The position numbers were made by a program, and so were the translations under genes. From NCBI GenBank assembly GCA_016875515.1, contig VGRA01000200.1, forward strand, positions 1-5,689: a stretch of 5,689 nucleotides of DNA, in the 5' to 3' direction. Of the stretch, positions 4,922 to 5,689 are shown piece after piece. Under the pieces are notes generated by a model. That model saw only the letters and a list, made by a program, of their open reading frames with translations, did no database searches and was not told the DNA's origin. Every line of letters begins with the position of its first letter. Position 1 is the stretch's first letter. Source of the stretch: Deltaproteobacteria bacterium. GTDB taxonomy: Bacteria > Myxococcota > Myxococcia > Myxococcales > Myxococcaceae.

Positions 4922-5689
4922 ATGAACTTCGAGCTGACCGATATCCAGCGCGAGATCCAGAAGATGACGCGCGAGTTCGCCGCCCGGGAGCTGATCCCGA
5001 ATGCGCGCAAGTGGGACGAGCACCACGAGTGGCCCTCCGCCGCCGTGCAGCAGCTCCAGGACCTGGGGCTGCTGGGCGTGGCAGTCCCCGAGTCGCTGGG
5101 CGGCTCCGGGCTGGACACGGTCTGCTACGCGCTCGCCATGGAGGAGGTCAGCCGCGGCTGCGCCTCCACCGGCGTGATCATGAGCGTGAACAACTCGCTC
5201 TACTGCGACCCGATCATGAAGTTCGGCACGGACGCGCAGAAGGCGGAGTTCCTGGTCCCGTTTGCGAAGGGCGAGAAGCTCGGCTGTTTCGGCCTGACCG
5301 AGCCGGAGATCGGCTCGGACGCCGCGTCCCTGAAGACAACCGCCGTGCGGCAGGGTGAACACTGGGTTCTCAACGGCAGCAAGAACTGGATCACCAACGG
5401 CCCCAAGGCGGACGCGGCGGTGATCTTCGCCATCACGGACCGCAGCAAGGGCAGCAAGGGCATCAGCGCCTTCCTGGTTCCAACGAACACCCCCGGCTTC
5501 AGCCGCGCCGCGCCGGACCGGAAGATGGGCATCTCCGGGGCCTGGAGCTGCAGCCTCTTCTTCGAGGACATGAAGATCCCGGCCGCCAACCTCCTGGGCA
5601 AGGAGGGGGAGGGCTTCAAGGTGGCCATGGCCACGCTGGACGGTGGCCGCATCGGCATTGCCGCGCAGGCGCTGGGCATTGCCCGCGCC
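4922..5689 (+). CDS. Acyl-CoA dehydrogenase, short-chain type, N-terminal two thirds (runs off the window)
   Basis: FAD enzyme that oxidises acyl-CoA to trans-2-enoyl-CoA and passes electrons to electron transfer flavoprotein; it would catalyse the step before the enoyl-CoA hydratase upstream. The visible 256 residues, of about 380 usual for the family, are open to the window edge. Residues 1-118 form the N-terminal helical domain (FELTDIQREIQ, then LGLLGVAVPESLGGSGLD at 48-65). The middle beta domain carries the family signature GLTEPEIGSD at 124-133 (Ile where many members have Gly/Ala), NGSKNWITNG at 151-160, and KMGISGAWSC at 201-210. The C-terminal domain starts with FEDMKIP, NLLGKEGEGFKVAMATLDGGR and IGIAAQALGIARA, closely resembling butyryl-CoA dehydrogenases. 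The catalytic glutamate of that subgroup lies past the edge, so activity and exact subtype cannot be confirmed. The ATG at 4922 is chosen because family homology begins immediately after it; the ribosome binding site is poor. Confidence 0.93.
   Translation, partial: MNFELTDIQREIQKMTREFAARELIPNARKWDEHHEWPSAAVQQLQDLGLLGVAVPESLGGSGLDTVCYALAMEEVSRGCASTGVIMSVNNSLYCDPIMKFGTDAQKAEFLVPFAKGEKLGCFGLTEPEIGSDAASLKTTAVRQGEHWVLNGSKNWITNGPKADAAVIFAITDRSKGSKGISAFLVPTNTPGFSRAAPDRKMGISGAWSCSLFFEDMKIPAANLLGKEGEGFKVAMATLDGGRIGIAAQALGIARA

Noticed and set aside
1..5689. CRISPR arrays, tRNA/rRNA genes, insertion-sequence ends, toxin-antitoxin or defence genes
   Set aside because: No spaced repeats, cloverleaf-like sequence, transposase or related motifs were seen; apart from short gaps the window is filled by the genes listed.

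Overview
The window is GC-rich (roughly 70%), with third codon positions almost always G or C. The gene set is a MIP18-domain Mrp ATPase, hydroxybutyryl-CoA dehydrogenase, enoyl-CoA hydratase, a DUF2267 protein and an acyl-CoA dehydrogenase. Protein style and base composition fit a myxobacterium (Myxococcota, probably the Myxococcus/Corallococcus/Archangium side). This placement is inferred from composition and recalled protein style, not from a search.

Layout. On the minus strand at the left edge lie two genes spaced 8 nt apart: a small signal-peptide/one-TM protein (289-612), then the N-terminal 93 residues of an SLC13/ArsB-type anion permease that runs off the window (1-280). A divergent intergenic region (613-699) separates them from a plus-strand series that fills the rest. 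That series begins with mrp (700-1776), then two small unrecognised genes (1773-2204, soluble and helical; 2201-2590, membrane-anchored). These three are chained by two identical 4-nt GTGA stop/start overlaps. After 36 nt come 3-hydroxybutyryl-CoA dehydrogenase (2627-3475) and, 21 nt later, enoyl-CoA hydratase (3497-4279). Sixty nt further on is a DUF2267 gene (4340-4813) split by an in-frame TAG. After a 108-nt gap carrying a 14-bp tandem duplication comes an acyl-CoA dehydrogenase (4922 to the window edge).

How they work together. The acyl-CoA dehydrogenase, enoyl-CoA hydratase and hydroxyacyl-CoA dehydrogenase catalyse three consecutive steps of short-chain beta-oxidation: acyl-CoA to enoyl-CoA to (S)-3-hydroxyacyl-CoA to 3-ketoacyl-CoA. 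The thiolase that would finish the cycle is not in the window. Mrp is a P-loop ATPase that carries or loads Fe-S clusters; a link to the beta-oxidation genes is not shown by the sequence beyond co-orientation.

Most of the window is ordinary metabolism, and I do not see a new defence or mobile system. The points most worth a second look are the amber-interrupted, internally duplicated DUF2267 gene, possible leaderless starts for two genes, the 14-bp tandem duplication, and the phasin-like small protein coupled to mrp.
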